Assembly (NCBI GenBank): GCA_963765285.1
Contig: CAVXVR010000003.1
Location: 1,178,001-1,242,000, forward strand
Source: CAVWZH01 sp963765285
GTDB taxonomy: Bacteria > Acidobacteriota > Terriglobia > Terriglobales > Acidobacteriaceae
Direction: 5' to 3'
DNA: 64,000 bases
Shown piece after piece: positions 41,416 through 50,818 of the stretch. Under the pieces are notes generated by a model that saw only the letters and a list, made by a program, of their open reading frames with translations, was not told the origin of the DNA and did not search any database. The number at the start of each line of letters is the position of its first letter. The first letter of the stretch is position 1. The position numbers and the translations under genes are program-made.

Positions 41416-43308
41416 ATGGCCAAGGCAAAGCCAAAGACAAAGGCAGTGGCTGGAAATCGCCGGACACCCTCGCCCTCGCGGCTGGACAAATCCAGTTTAC
41501 GCGAGTCCCGGTCGCTTCAGGGCACACCACAAAATGGAGCAAACCTGAGGCCGCCCCTGGTATTTGCCGGTCTACTCGTGGTCGCCGTGCTCCTCCTCTA
41601 CAGTCCCATCGGAACGCATCCGTTCATCAATTACGACGACCCGGATTACGTGGTCAATAATTCGCACGTGCAGATGGGGATCAGTTGGGAAACGCTGACA
41701 TGGGCCCTCACCGCCACCGAGCAAAGCAATTGGCACCCGCTCACCTGGCTCTCGCACGCTCTGGACTGTCAGCTTTTTGGGTTGAATGCGGGAGGACATC
41801 ACTGGACGAGTCTGGTGATCCATGTTCTTAACACCGTGATTCTCTTCTTGCTCTTGTGGCGCGCCACCGCAGCAAGCGGGCGTAGTTTGTTCGTTGCAGC
41901 GCTGTTCGCATTACACCCGTTGAATGTGGAATCCGTGGCTTGGATCGCAGAACGCAAGAACGTACTGAGCACGCTGTTTTTCCTGCTCGCGATGGGTGCC
42001 TACGGTTGGTACGCGCGAAACCCGGCGGTGCAGCGATACCTGGTCGTCACCCTGCTGTTCGTGCTGGGCCTGGCTTCCAAGCCCATGGTAGTCACGCTTC
42101 CGTTCGCGCTGCTGCTGCTCGATTTCTGGCCGTTGCAAAGAATTAAGAATTGGAATACGCCTTCGCCGGTATTTGCGGTGCCGCAGCAGGGAGTTTCACG
42201 ACTGATTCTGGAAAAGCTGCCGCTATTGGCGCTTTCAGCGGCCAGCGCTGCAATTACAGTTGTAGCGCAAGGTCAAACTGTCATTCCAACCCAGTTGTTG
42301 CCGCTGGGCGTACGCCTCGAAAATGCCCTGTACGCGTGTGGCATGTATCTCTTCAAGGCGGCTTGGCCGGTGCACCTGGCACTCATATATCCTCATCCCG
42401 GCCGTACGCTGCCGATATGGCAGCCCGCCGTCGCAGGGCTCATGATCGTAACCGTGAGTCTGATGGCGTGGAAGCAACGTCGCAACGAACCATACCTGCT
42501 GGCGGGATGGCTTTGGTTTCTCGGCACTGCGGTCCCGGTGATTGGCATCGTTCAGGTCGGCATGCAGGTCATCGCCGACCGATACGCCTACGTTCCTTTG
42601 ATTGGAGTGTTTGTGATTTTCGCCTGGGAGGCGGGAAATCTGGCAGATCGCTTTCGGTTCACACTGTGGCCGCGAATGATGGCGGCCACTCTGGTCCTGG
42701 CAGCCATGTCTTTCACGACATGGCGTCAAATCCGGTACTGGAGTAGCGACGCCGAAGTCTGGACCCACGCGTTAGAGGTAACCAAGGACAACTCGGTTGC
42801 GGAGCATGCACTGGCGACGAATCTATTGGCATCGGGGCATTACGAGGAGGGGATGCTTCACTTGCGGAAGTATGTCCGGCTCGAACCTTTGGACGCCGAC
42901 GCGCACGCGCGAGTAGGCGCCGACTCTATGGATCACGGCCGTCTACCTGAAGCAATCGATGACTTCGAAACCGCAATTCGCGCCCAAGCAACCCTGGCAA
43001 GGTATGGTCTAGCTGCAATGGCTCCGCGAGGACTGGCCATTACTTATGCCAATCTGGGGGTGATTCACAGTCAATTGGGAGACGAGGCTAAGGCAAATGC
43101 CGATATCAGAAAGGCACTCGATACCGATGCGCCCACGGTGGAGCAAATGATTAGTCGGCTGTCTCAACTGGTTGCGGCACACCCAACGGCCTCGGGCGCT
43201 TTCCGGCTCGCCCTGCTATTGAGGCTCACAGGCCGCGAGCCAGAGGCAGAGCAAGCCTTCGCTTTGAGCGAACGGCTCGATTCGCAGCTCAAGCGGTCGA
43301 GTCACTGA
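41416..43308 (+). CDS. TMTC-like multi-span membrane protein with C-terminal TPRs, copy 1
   Basis: A 630-residue protein with about ten membrane spans and a C-terminal TPR part (about 480-620). Landmarks are FINYDDPDYVVNN (acidic loop after the first span), NWHPLTWLSHALDCQLFGLN, ALFALHPLNVESVAWIAERK-NVLSTLF and MQVIADRYAYVPLIGVF. These match membrane glycosyltransferase-like proteins related to eukaryotic TMTC O-mannosyltransferases, common in Acidobacteria. A lipid-linked sugar donor and protein glycosylation are inferred only. It is followed by a close paralogue. A palindrome about 100 bp upstream may be its operator. Confidence 0.8.
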   Translation: MAKAKPKTKAVAGNRRTPSPSRLDKSSLRESRSLQGTPQNGANLRPPLVFAGLLVVAVLLLYSPIGTHPFINYDDPDYVVNNSHVQMGISWETLTWALTATEQSNWHPLTWLSHALDCQLFGLNAGGHHWTSLVIHVLNTVILFLLLWRATAASGRSLFVAALFALHPLNVESVAWIAERKNVLSTLFFLLAMGAYGWYARNPAVQRYLVVTLLFVLGLASKPMVVTLPFALLLLDFWPLQRIKNWNTPSPVFAVPQQGVSRLILEKLPLLALSAASAAITVVAQGQTVIPTQLLPLGVRLENALYACGMYLFKAAWPVHLALIYPHPGRTLPIWQPAVAGLMIVTVSLMAWKQRRNEPYLLAGWLWFLGTAVPVIGIVQVGMQVIADRYAYVPLIGVFVIFAWEAGNLADRFRFTLWPRMMAATLVLAAMSFTTWRQIRYWSSDAEVWTHALEVTKDNSVAEHALATNLLASGHYEEGMLHLRKYVRLEPLDADAHARVGADSMDHGRLPEAIDDFETAIRAQATLARYGLAAMAPRGLAITYANLGVIHSQLGDEAKANADIRKALDTDAPTVEQMISRLSQLVAAHPTASGAFRLALLLRLTGREPEAEQAFALSERLDSQLKRSSH

Positions 43309-43365
43309 AGAAAGCTCTAAGCACTAGCTGAGCACTGACGGGGTTACACGCTCAGGCCGCGCGAA

Positions 43366-45285
43366 GTGCGGAACCCATTCGTCGATCGGATACTGCGGTG
43401 CCATCTCACGAACAAATCGTCGCCGACCCGGCTCCCGGCGCGGAGCCCGGCGGAAATCATTGCGGCAGGAATCGAACATGCGAGCGATCAGGCCTCATCC
43501 AGGAGAGTCTGGATGGGCGCTTTGCTGCTGGCAGGAACGCTCGCCTTGTACGGGAGGGTCAGCGGGTATCCCTTCATCAACTTTGACGACGAGGACTACG
43601 TTGTTAACAACCTTCAGGTTAGAGCCGGACTGACGTGGCAGACGATCCGCTGGTCTCTCACCGCCGTAGCCGCGAATAACTGGCATCCTGTGACCTGGCT
43701 CTCGCACGCTCTGGATTGTCAGTTCTTCGGGGTTGATCCGGGCGGTCCGCACGTCGTTAACCTACTGCTTCACACCGTTAATGTGGTCTTGCTTTTCTTT
43801 TTGTTGCAACGTGCGACCGGAGCAATCGGACGCAGTTTTATGGTTGCGGCGTTGTTCGCCTGGCATCCCTTCAACGTGGAGTCGGTGGTCTGGATCGCGG
43901 AACGCAAAAACCTGCTGAGCACATTGTTCCTGTTCCTGACTCTGCTGGCCTATGGATGGTATGCCCGCCAGCCTAGCCTGAAGCGCTACGCAGTCGTGGC
44001 CGGCTTGTTCGCGCTGGGGCTTGCTTCGAAGCCGATGCTGGTGACTCTGCCTGTCATTCTCTTGCTTCTTGATTATTGGCCTCTACAGCGCTTTGCAGGA
44101 GAGTCGTCACCACATCTTGCCTTGCCACAGACTACGTGGCGACGGCTGCTGGTAGAGAAAATCCCGCTGTGTTTCCTCTCCCTGGCGAGCTGCGCGATCA
44201 CAATTTTCGCGCAAAGGGCTGGCGGCGCACTGGAATCGTTCCAGGAACGCCCTTTCACGATAAGACTGCTGACTGCAGCACGCTCGTACGTTCTCTACAT
44301 TCTCAAGGCATTGTGGCCTTCTGGATTCGCGCTTTTCTATCCTGATCCTTTTGATCCGACCCTGAACCAGCATGCCGGTAAGGTCGAGTATTTTCTGGCT
44401 GTATTGGGTGTATTGGCGCTTGTCGGCGTGAGTGGGTTGGCATGGAAGCAACGCAATGTCCGGCCCTATCTCTTGACGGGATGGCTTTGGTACGTCATCA
44501 CTCTGACACCGGTCATCGGAGTAGTACAGGTGGGAGCCCAAGCGATGGCAGACCGTTATGCATACGTGCCACTGATCGGGATTTTCGTTCTGGCGGTATG
44601 GGGCCTGAGCGAACTGGCTCAGCACCTGGGGTTCGTTCCGTCGGTACTCCCCGGACTGGCCGCGGCCACCCTGGCCGTAGCGTGCATCCTCACGTTTCGC
44701 CAAACCGGCTACTGGCAAAACAGCTACGAACTCTGGCAACATACCCGCGACGTCACTGCCAATAATTTCATCGCTGACGACAAAATTGCCATTCTGCTGT
44801 ATCGCCAGAATAATCCGGCAGCGTTCGATTACTACCAACAGGCGGCTCGCATTGCGCCCTGGGATCCGGTCAGCAATGAGGCGGTGGCCGCCATGGCCGC
44901 CAGTCAGGGGCGTATCGAGGACGCGGTGCGAGCCTACCAGGTGGTGATTCGCGGCAGCAAAGACCGGGAAGTGTTGGGGTTGGTGCATTCCAATGTGGCT
45001 ATTCTGTACACCACACTGGGAGACTATGCCAATGCCCAGGCACATGCCAGCGAGGCTATGCGCCTGGCGCCGCAAAGAGTGAATGAGGAAATTCGCGAGC
45101 TTTCTGCTGAGTTGACCACCAATCCAGACTCCTCCCGCTACACCAACCTTGCGATCCTCCTTGAGCAAGCGGGCCAGATTGAGGCGGCTCGAGCGGCTTG
45201 CCAGAAGGCGCTCGACCTGTCACCCGACTCGCCCGAGGCCCGGAAATTCATGGACCACCTGAACCGGGAATTATCTCGAGGCTGA
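43366..45285 (+). CDS. TMTC-like multi-span membrane protein with C-terminal TPRs, copy 2
   Basis: A 639-residue tandem paralogue of the preceding gene with the same blocks in the same order: FINFDDEDYVVNN, NWHPVTWLSHALDCQFFGVD, WHPFNVESVVWIAERKNLLS and AQAMADRYAYVPLIGIFVL. C-terminal TPRs include SNVAILYTTLGDYANAQAHA and NLAILLEQAGQIEAARAACQ. The start is GTG 43366; the N-terminal ~45 residues are basic and not conserved between copies. It lies 57 bases after copy 1 and is probably in the same transcript. The duplication may give two acceptor specificities (inference). Confidence 0.8.
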   Translation: MRNPFVDRILRCHLTNKSSPTRLPARSPAEIIAAGIEHASDQASSRRVWMGALLLAGTLALYGRVSGYPFINFDDEDYVVNNLQVRAGLTWQTIRWSLTAVAANNWHPVTWLSHALDCQFFGVDPGGPHVVNLLLHTVNVVLLFFLLQRATGAIGRSFMVAALFAWHPFNVESVVWIAERKNLLSTLFLFLTLLAYGWYARQPSLKRYAVVAGLFALGLASKPMLVTLPVILLLLDYWPLQRFAGESSPHLALPQTTWRRLLVEKIPLCFLSLASCAITIFAQRAGGALESFQERPFTIRLLTAARSYVLYILKALWPSGFALFYPDPFDPTLNQHAGKVEYFLAVLGVLALVGVSGLAWKQRNVRPYLLTGWLWYVITLTPVIGVVQVGAQAMADRYAYVPLIGIFVLAVWGLSELAQHLGFVPSVLPGLAAATLAVACILTFRQTGYWQNSYELWQHTRDVTANNFIADDKIAILLYRQNNPAAFDYYQQAARIAPWDPVSNEAVAAMAASQGRIEDAVRAYQVVIRGSKDREVLGLVHSNVAILYTTLGDYANAQAHASEAMRLAPQRVNEEIRELSAELTTNPDSSRYTNLAILLEQAGQIEAARAACQKALDLSPDSPEARKFMDHLNRELSRG

Positions 45286-45322
45286 TTTTCGCAGTGCACG
45301 GAGCTTTCTCGGGGGAGGCCGG

Positions 45323-46039
45323 TCACTGCGTGTCGGGTTGCTGGGGCTGCAACGGTTTTACCGGGCGGGCCAGCGGTGTGGGCCCCTGGAGCGGAAATCC
45401 GGGATCGTGGGCTGGATCGTAGAAAAATAGCCAGTCTTTATAGTGGTTTTTCTTCTCGAACACGCGAATCGTCTGTTCCGAACTTCGGCTTACCACCCCG
45501 ACAACCACTCCCGTTCCTGCATCGTTTTCTGGTTCTGCAGGCGCCGAGTCGCCGGAGCCAGGGTCAGCACTTGCTGCGGCCTCCGCTTCTTGACCGGCCG
45601 GCTGAACCGTAGACACTCCCGACGGATGGGCAGGATCAGTGGAAGTCTGGTTCGAGCCTGCCGCGCCAGCCACCGGCGGGGGAGCAAAGCCACCGATGCC
45701 GAACGGCCGAAGATCTGTAATATGGAGCAACTTGAAGTCCTTGCCGCTGATCGGGTCCCGGTAGCGTCGGCGCAGGTAATGGAGCCCACCCGTGTTTTCG
45801 AGGTCCTCGATGCGCAGCGGGTAGCGCCCCACTTTCCGGGTATAGATACGGATCGCCCGCGAATACTGGGCTCCGCGATGAATCAGTTCCTCTTCCCGGT
45901 CGCGCCGGATCTGAAAAGCAATACTCGGGGCTGCCGCAGCGGCGAAGATGGCCATCAGCGTGGCCACCAGCAGCAACGCCAACAGCGCGTAGCCGCCTTG
46001 CTGGCGCCGGGTCTGAAAGCTGATTGCCGGAGTTCGCAT
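45323..46039 (-). CDS. Type IV pilin/pseudopilin-like protein
   Basis: A 238-residue protein with an N-terminal prepilin-like leader (QTRRQQGG) and helix YALLALLLVATLMAIFAAAA. It has a short GspG-like segment (RDREEELIHRGAQYSRAIRI-YTRKVGRYPLRIEDLENTGG) and a long Ala/Pro/Ser-rich C-terminus. The usual Glu at +5 of the mature pilin is absent. Bacterial type II secretion or pilus function is likely but not proven. It starts 15 bases after the TonB receptor stop, so both come from one transcript, an unusual pairing. Confidence 0.75.
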   Translation of the reverse strand: MRTPAISFQTRRQQGGYALLALLLVATLMAIFAAAAAPSIAFQIRRDREEELIHRGAQYSRAIRIYTRKVGRYPLRIEDLENTGGLHYLRRRYRDPISGKDFKLLHITDLRPFGIGGFAPPPVAGAAGSNQTSTDPAHPSGVSTVQPAGQEAEAAASADPGSGDSAPAEPENDAGTGVVVGVVSRSSEQTIRVFEKKNHYKDWLFFYDPAHDPGFPLQGPTPLARPVKPLQPQQPDTQ

Positions 46040-46053
46040 GTGGCTCGGGCCTC

Positions 46054-49000
46054 TTAAAAGCTGTACTTCAAGCCAAGTTGGATCGTCCGGGGGCGATGCG
46101 CATCCAGGGGATGCAGAAATGAGCTTCCCCCCAGGCAGTCAATATTGACGATGGTGCCGCCGCCCAGGTCGGTGTACCCGCCCGCCGCAGAGTTGTTTGG
46201 GCCGCCGTAGCATGTGACCGTGTTGTGTCCGGTGTTCCCGAGCGCAGGGTTGAAGATCCTGAACTGGGTATGGTTGAAAACGTTGAACACCTCAAAGCGA
46301 AATTCCAACTTGCCCGACTCCTGAACTTTGAAATTCTTCAGCAGTGTAAAGTCGAAGTTCAAGCGGTGCGGATTGTTGAGGTAGTTGCGACCAGCGTCTC
46401 CAAAAGTGAGTCCGCGAGGCGCCGCAAAGGCTGCGGGATTCAGCAGCAGGGGTCCAACGCTGTTAGTGGCGCCAATTTGCGGCGAGACTGAGTGTGCGTT
46501 CCCGATCACATCCGGATACGATCCCACTCCCACACCGTTGGCGACGCCGCCGTTATCCGGCAGCGAGATTCCTACGTTGCTTCCACCGTTGATCACGCTG
46601 AACGGGGTTCCGGACGCAAATAGCGTGATACCGGAAATCTGCCAGCCGTCCAGCACTGTCCGCAAGACCCGCGAATCGCTGGCGGCAGGAAGCGGCGTGC
46701 CTTCTGCTGGTTCGGCTTCCCCCGAGCGGTCAATGAGCCACCGGTCAAAGTGTCCGCTCAGCTTCGGCAAATCATAAACGTAGCTGAAATTGAGCAGGTG
46801 ACGCTCGTCAAAGTCAGAACTGGCATGGCTCGACTTGATATCGATCGTGTTAACTGAAAAGGCGGCGTTGGAGCGGTCAGACGAATCGTCGAGCGAGTGG
46901 CTATAAGTGTAGGAGACCCCGAGGGTCAACGGACCGGAAGCGCGCCGCAGCGTGGTCTGCAGCGCGTGATACTCCGAGTCCGCGATGTTTTGCAATGAGA
47001 GGACGCGCTGGAATCCCGGGGCGTAGGTACGCAGACTGTTGGGATTGGGGATGCCCGCGTTTACTCCATAGCAGGCCGCAGTCAGGTTCGTCCACGCCGG
47101 CTGAGCGGGAGTCACCACCAGCCCGCCGGAGCCGATACCGCCGATGGTATAGGCGTTGGGCGCGTCGTGACCAAAGCTGTTGCAGGTCAGAGTGGTGAGC
47201 GGCTGCCGTTCGCCGAACGGATTGCCGTTGAGAAATATGCCGCTGTTCTGCGCCTCCGTCAGCGGGGTCAACTGATTGGCCTGCAATTCTGCTGAGAGAT
47301 GCGTGCCCTTACTGCCGACATAGGCGATGGTGGCGACGGAGTTTCGCGGCAGCTGGCGCTGTACGCTCAGACTCCACTGCTGCACATACGGCCAGATTGT
47401 CTTGCTGGGGATAGAAGTGACGTCGAGCGGATACGCCACCTGGTCACCGCTGGGGTCCTGACCGATCGTGTTGTAGTGCAAGGGGAAAAAATTCGTCATG
47501 GTAAGCACCAGCGGCGAACTTCCCTCGAGCGAACCCGTGTTGGCTTCCTTCGCCGTCCCGTGCTCAAAGAAAACGCCGTAGCCGCCGCGAATCGAAGTCT
47601 TCCCATCGCCTTTGGGATCCCAGGCAAATCCCACCCGGGGCGCCGGATTAAAAGTGTGGCTGCTCATGCAACTATCCGGGATGCCGTTCTTGCCGCATTG
47701 CACCAGCCCGTTGGTTACGACGGGATCGAGATTGCTGCTCGGATTGTTGGGATCGATCGTAATGGGGCCGCCCTTCACTTTTTCCAGGTATCCCGCCTGA
47801 AACTGCCCCGACGCAATCTGAACCGTGGATGCCAGAGTCCGGCTGAATGCGCTCGGATCCCAGTTCCAGGCGTTGAGATTCTTTTCGTGATAGTTGCCGA
47901 AGAGGCTGATACGCAGACCCAGATTTACCGTGAGCCGGTGATTGACGCGCCAATCATCCTGCAAGTACGGCTCAACGACCCAATAGTTGTTGTGATAGCG
48001 AAGCTGGGCACTGTCCTGCTGAAAACTCACGATGGGGTTCACCAGGCTGCCGGGCTGCTGGATCAGGAAATCCGCGAAAGCATTCCCCGTGCTGACACCG
48101 TTGTTCTGGTTGCTGAAAGTGAGGATCCCCTGCTGGTCGCCTGTGGCAGCTCCAATGGCCCCATTGGTCTCATTCCGCTGGGCTTCCGTAACCTGAACCC
48201 CGAATTGAACGGTGTGGCCTTTCACCACTTTGCTGACATTGTCGGCAAGGGCATAGGTGGGATTGCTGTGCTCCCAGGGTGGATACGAGGTATCCACAGT
48301 AAAACCACTGCCGCCATATTGAGCGTTCGTGCCCGCAACGACCAGACCGGGCAGCTTGCCGCCGAACCCATTGTTGAAAATCGAACTCATATCCAGTCCG
48401 GCAGGGCGCTGCAGATTTGCCCCCGGACCAGGCCTATCCTCCAGCGTGATGTGCGAGTTGGCGTAGCTGACCACAAACTCGTTGAGCAGTGAGGGTGAGA
48501 TGGTATCGGTCAACCGCACTACCATGCTCGTACCCGGTCCAGACAGCCGGTTTTGCACTGTCGGAAAACTGTTTTGCACGTATCCCCATAAGGGCGTGAC
48601 CTCGGTGGTGTCCCACGAGTCATGAATGTAGCGAGCCGAAGCTCGCAGACCGGGCGTGAAGTTGTGGTCCAGCCGGAACAGTTCCTCGCGCCAATATGTG
48701 GGAGGCGAGACTACAGCGTCATAGCAGGGAGCGCGGGCGGCTCCCGTCACCGGGTCGAACGTACCCACCAGGCTCGAGTTGCAACCAAAGGTCGAGTTAG
48801 GCGCTGGAATCAGACCGGACTGGAAGAGCAGGGCGCTGTTGGGATCAATCGGGACCTGATTGCCGGGAAAGGTCAATTGCGTCGATCCCGTGGAGCCGGA
48901 AGAGGGGCAATCGGGAAAGGACTGCCGCAGAAACGAGGCCTGTCCTCCGGGCGTCACGGCGGGACAGACATCGCTGAAATTGCCTGACCGCTCCTGCAAG

Positions 49001-50430
49001 GTCGGCACCGCCTGGTTGAAGTCGCCGCCCTCTTCCCCTCCGGGGCCTTGCGGAGACTTCTCCAGTCGCACCTCCTCAGACCAGAAAAAGAAAGTCTTGT
49101 CTTTCTTGGTGTTGAACACTCCCGGGATATAGAGCGGACCTCCGATCGTGCCGCCGAAGTCCTGCCGGCGGTAAAGCGGGGCCTTGGTCGTTTCGTCAAA
49201 GTAATTGCGCGCGTTGAAAAACTCGTTGCGCAAAAAGTCGTACAGCACGCCGTGGAATTGCGCGGTTCCTGTTTTTGTGGACACCAACACCGTTCCCGAA
49301 GCGGTGCGGCCATACTGTGCGCCATAGTTCGAGGTCAACACCTTCACTTCCTGGATCGCGTCCAGGCTGGGGTAGACCATCAGCGTGCTCTCGCCGCCGT
49401 TCAGTCCGGCATTCAGCACGTCGCTGCCGTCGACATCGAAGTTGTTGTACTCGACGCGCCCGCCATTGACGCTGTATTTCACGCTGCCCTTGATTCCAAC
49501 TTTGGCCTCGTCTTGCCCGGTCTGATTGCTCACACCCGGTGCCAGCGCAATGAGCTGGGTAAAGTTGCGCCCGTTCAGTCCGATCTTTTCCACTTCCTTC
49601 TGGGTGATGGTGCCCTCGATGTGCGCGCTTTCGGTCTGGACTTGCGCCGCATTGGAGGCTTCCACACTGACTTCGGTCTTGGCGCTGGCAGGCAGCAACG
49701 CGGCATCGATCTCCAGAGACTGGTCCGTGGTCAGGGTTATATCCGCTTCGAAGTTAGCGAAACCGGCGACGGAAACGGTGAGTTTGTAGGCGCCGGGCTG
49801 CAATCCGTTGAGAACATATTGCCCGCGCACATTGCTCTTGGCTGTCGCCGAGCCGCCACTGCCGACGGCGGCTGCGGTGGCGTCCTGGATGACGGCGCCC
49901 GAGGAATCGGTAACAACGCCATACAGCGCCGCTTTACCTTTTTGTACCGTGACGCTGAAACCCTGAGGGGCGGCAACTGTGGTCTGCGGCGGCTGTGCTT
50001 CCGAGGATGGGGTCTGGGATGGTTGCGCCTGGGTTGGCCCGGCGCTCGTGCCTGCTTCGGGAGCAGGTACGGCAGAACTCTCAGCCGGTTGCGCAATCGG
50101 CGGCAGAGCGCGCAGCACGGCGTCGGCTTCCGCTACAGCATCAGGCTTGAGTGATATTTCGACCTCGAAGGTATCGAACCCGGGAGCCGTTACCTTGACC
50201 TTGTAACTCCCCGGAGCCAGACCCTCGAGTTTGAACTCGCCGCGGTCATTAGTGCTCACCGAGGGAGCTTCCGAAGCGCCTTCGACGATCACGGTGGCAC
50301 GCGGCACCGGCCCGCCGGAGGGGACGATGACAACCCCGTGCAGTGACGCGGTCCCGCGCTGCGCGAGAACCGGCCTCCCCAAGCCGACGGTCAACACCAT
50401 CAGTACAAAGAAAGATTGATAAAGTCTCAC
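46054..50430 (-). CDS. TonB-dependent receptor-like outer membrane protein with two carboxypeptidase-regulatory domains
   Basis: At 1,458 residues this is the largest gene here. After a signal peptide (FFVLMVLTVGLGRPVLAQ) come two CarboxypepD-reg/Cna-B-like domains, about 28-110 (VPRATVIVEGASEAPSVSTN, GEFKLEGLAPGSYKVKVTAP) and about 165-245 (LYGVVTDSSGAVIQDA, GQYVLNGLQPGAYKLTVSVA). A plug follows (QKEVEKIGLNGRNFTQLIAL, YSVNGGRVEYNNFDVDGSD), then a large beta-barrel ending in aromatic RTIQLGLKYSF. This is the acidobacterial Oar-like type, taking up or displaying large substrates. The frame is intact. A pseudopilin gene follows in the same operon. Confidence 0.9.
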   Translation of the reverse strand: MRLYQSFFVLMVLTVGLGRPVLAQRGTASLHGVVIVPSGGPVPRATVIVEGASEAPSVSTNDRGEFKLEGLAPGSYKVKVTAPGFDTFEVEISLKPDAVAEADAVLRALPPIAQPAESSAVPAPEAGTSAGPTQAQPSQTPSSEAQPPQTTVAAPQGFSVTVQKGKAALYGVVTDSSGAVIQDATAAAVGSGGSATAKSNVRGQYVLNGLQPGAYKLTVSVAGFANFEADITLTTDQSLEIDAALLPASAKTEVSVEASNAAQVQTESAHIEGTITQKEVEKIGLNGRNFTQLIALAPGVSNQTGQDEAKVGIKGSVKYSVNGGRVEYNNFDVDGSDVLNAGLNGGESTLMVYPSLDAIQEVKVLTSNYGAQYGRTASGTVLVSTKTGTAQFHGVLYDFLRNEFFNARNYFDETTKAPLYRRQDFGGTIGGPLYIPGVFNTKKDKTFFFWSEEVRLEKSPQGPGGEEGGDFNQAVPTLQERSGNFSDVCPAVTPGGQASFLRQSFPDCPSSGSTGSTQLTFPGNQVPIDPNSALLFQSGLIPAPNSTFGCNSSLVGTFDPVTGAARAPCYDAVVSPPTYWREELFRLDHNFTPGLRASARYIHDSWDTTEVTPLWGYVQNSFPTVQNRLSGPGTSMVVRLTDTISPSLLNEFVVSYANSHITLEDRPGPGANLQRPAGLDMSSIFNNGFGGKLPGLVVAGTNAQYGGSGFTVDTSYPPWEHSNPTYALADNVSKVVKGHTVQFGVQVTEAQRNETNGAIGAATGDQQGILTFSNQNNGVSTGNAFADFLIQQPGSLVNPIVSFQQDSAQLRYHNNYWVVEPYLQDDWRVNHRLTVNLGLRISLFGNYHEKNLNAWNWDPSAFSRTLASTVQIASGQFQAGYLEKVKGGPITIDPNNPSSNLDPVVTNGLVQCGKNGIPDSCMSSHTFNPAPRVGFAWDPKGDGKTSIRGGYGVFFEHGTAKEANTGSLEGSSPLVLTMTNFFPLHYNTIGQDPSGDQVAYPLDVTSIPSKTIWPYVQQWSLSVQRQLPRNSVATIAYVGSKGTHLSAELQANQLTPLTEAQNSGIFLNGNPFGERQPLTTLTCNSFGHDAPNAYTIGGIGSGGLVVTPAQPAWTNLTAACYGVNAGIPNPNSLRTYAPGFQRVLSLQNIADSEYHALQTTLRRASGPLTLGVSYTYSHSLDDSSDRSNAAFSVNTIDIKSSHASSDFDERHLLNFSYVYDLPKLSGHFDRWLIDRSGEAEPAEGTPLPAASDSRVLRTVLDGWQISGITLFASGTPFSVINGGSNVGISLPDNGGVANGVGVGSYPDVIGNAHSVSPQIGATNSVGPLLLNPAAFAAPRGLTFGDAGRNYLNNPHRLNFDFTLLKNFKVQESGKLEFRFEVFNVFNHTQFRIFNPALGNTGHNTVTCYGGPNNSAAGGYTDLGGGTIVNIDCLGGSSFLHPLDAHRPRTIQLGLKYSF

Positions 50431-50818
50431 GAAATCGGTACCCGGAGCCGGCCGGCGGCCCTGACAGAGCAGTGTTATTTGGACGATGGCGCGAGTAAAG
50501 AGGCCAAACTTACTCGGGGATTGTTACAGAGGAATGAAGGACAGGTTAATTTCCGGTGACAGGCGCGGCAGCACGCCTGCGCCCGGTCTTTTGATTTTGT
50601 CGCGAGAAATTAATTTGGCGTTCATCTTTCGTTGACCTTCCCTTAACAAGCTTCAGCGATACTTTCGCAGAAGTTATGTGCCTGAAGCTCCGTATCTGCT
50701 CCCAGATTATCTACCGTCAGTTTGCGAAGTTGTTGGCATAGGTTCGCGTACGCCCGGCGGGCCCTGCTGAAACTCTAACTGAGTTCAATTTTCCGACTTA
50801 TCTAAGGAGAAATTCGAA
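50431..50818. other. Divergent intergenic region without a gene
   Basis: About 390 bases between the TonB receptor (minus) and the 730-residue secreted protein (plus). It holds attgttac at 50520-50527, shared with the region upstream of the TMTC genes, and an aaggaga ribosome-binding site before ATG 50819. No open frame is convincing. Confidence 0.5.

Noticed and set aside
47299..50154. Two long plus-strand frames opposite the TonB-type receptor
   Set aside because: The minus-strand receptor is intact over 1,458 codons; these are shadows.
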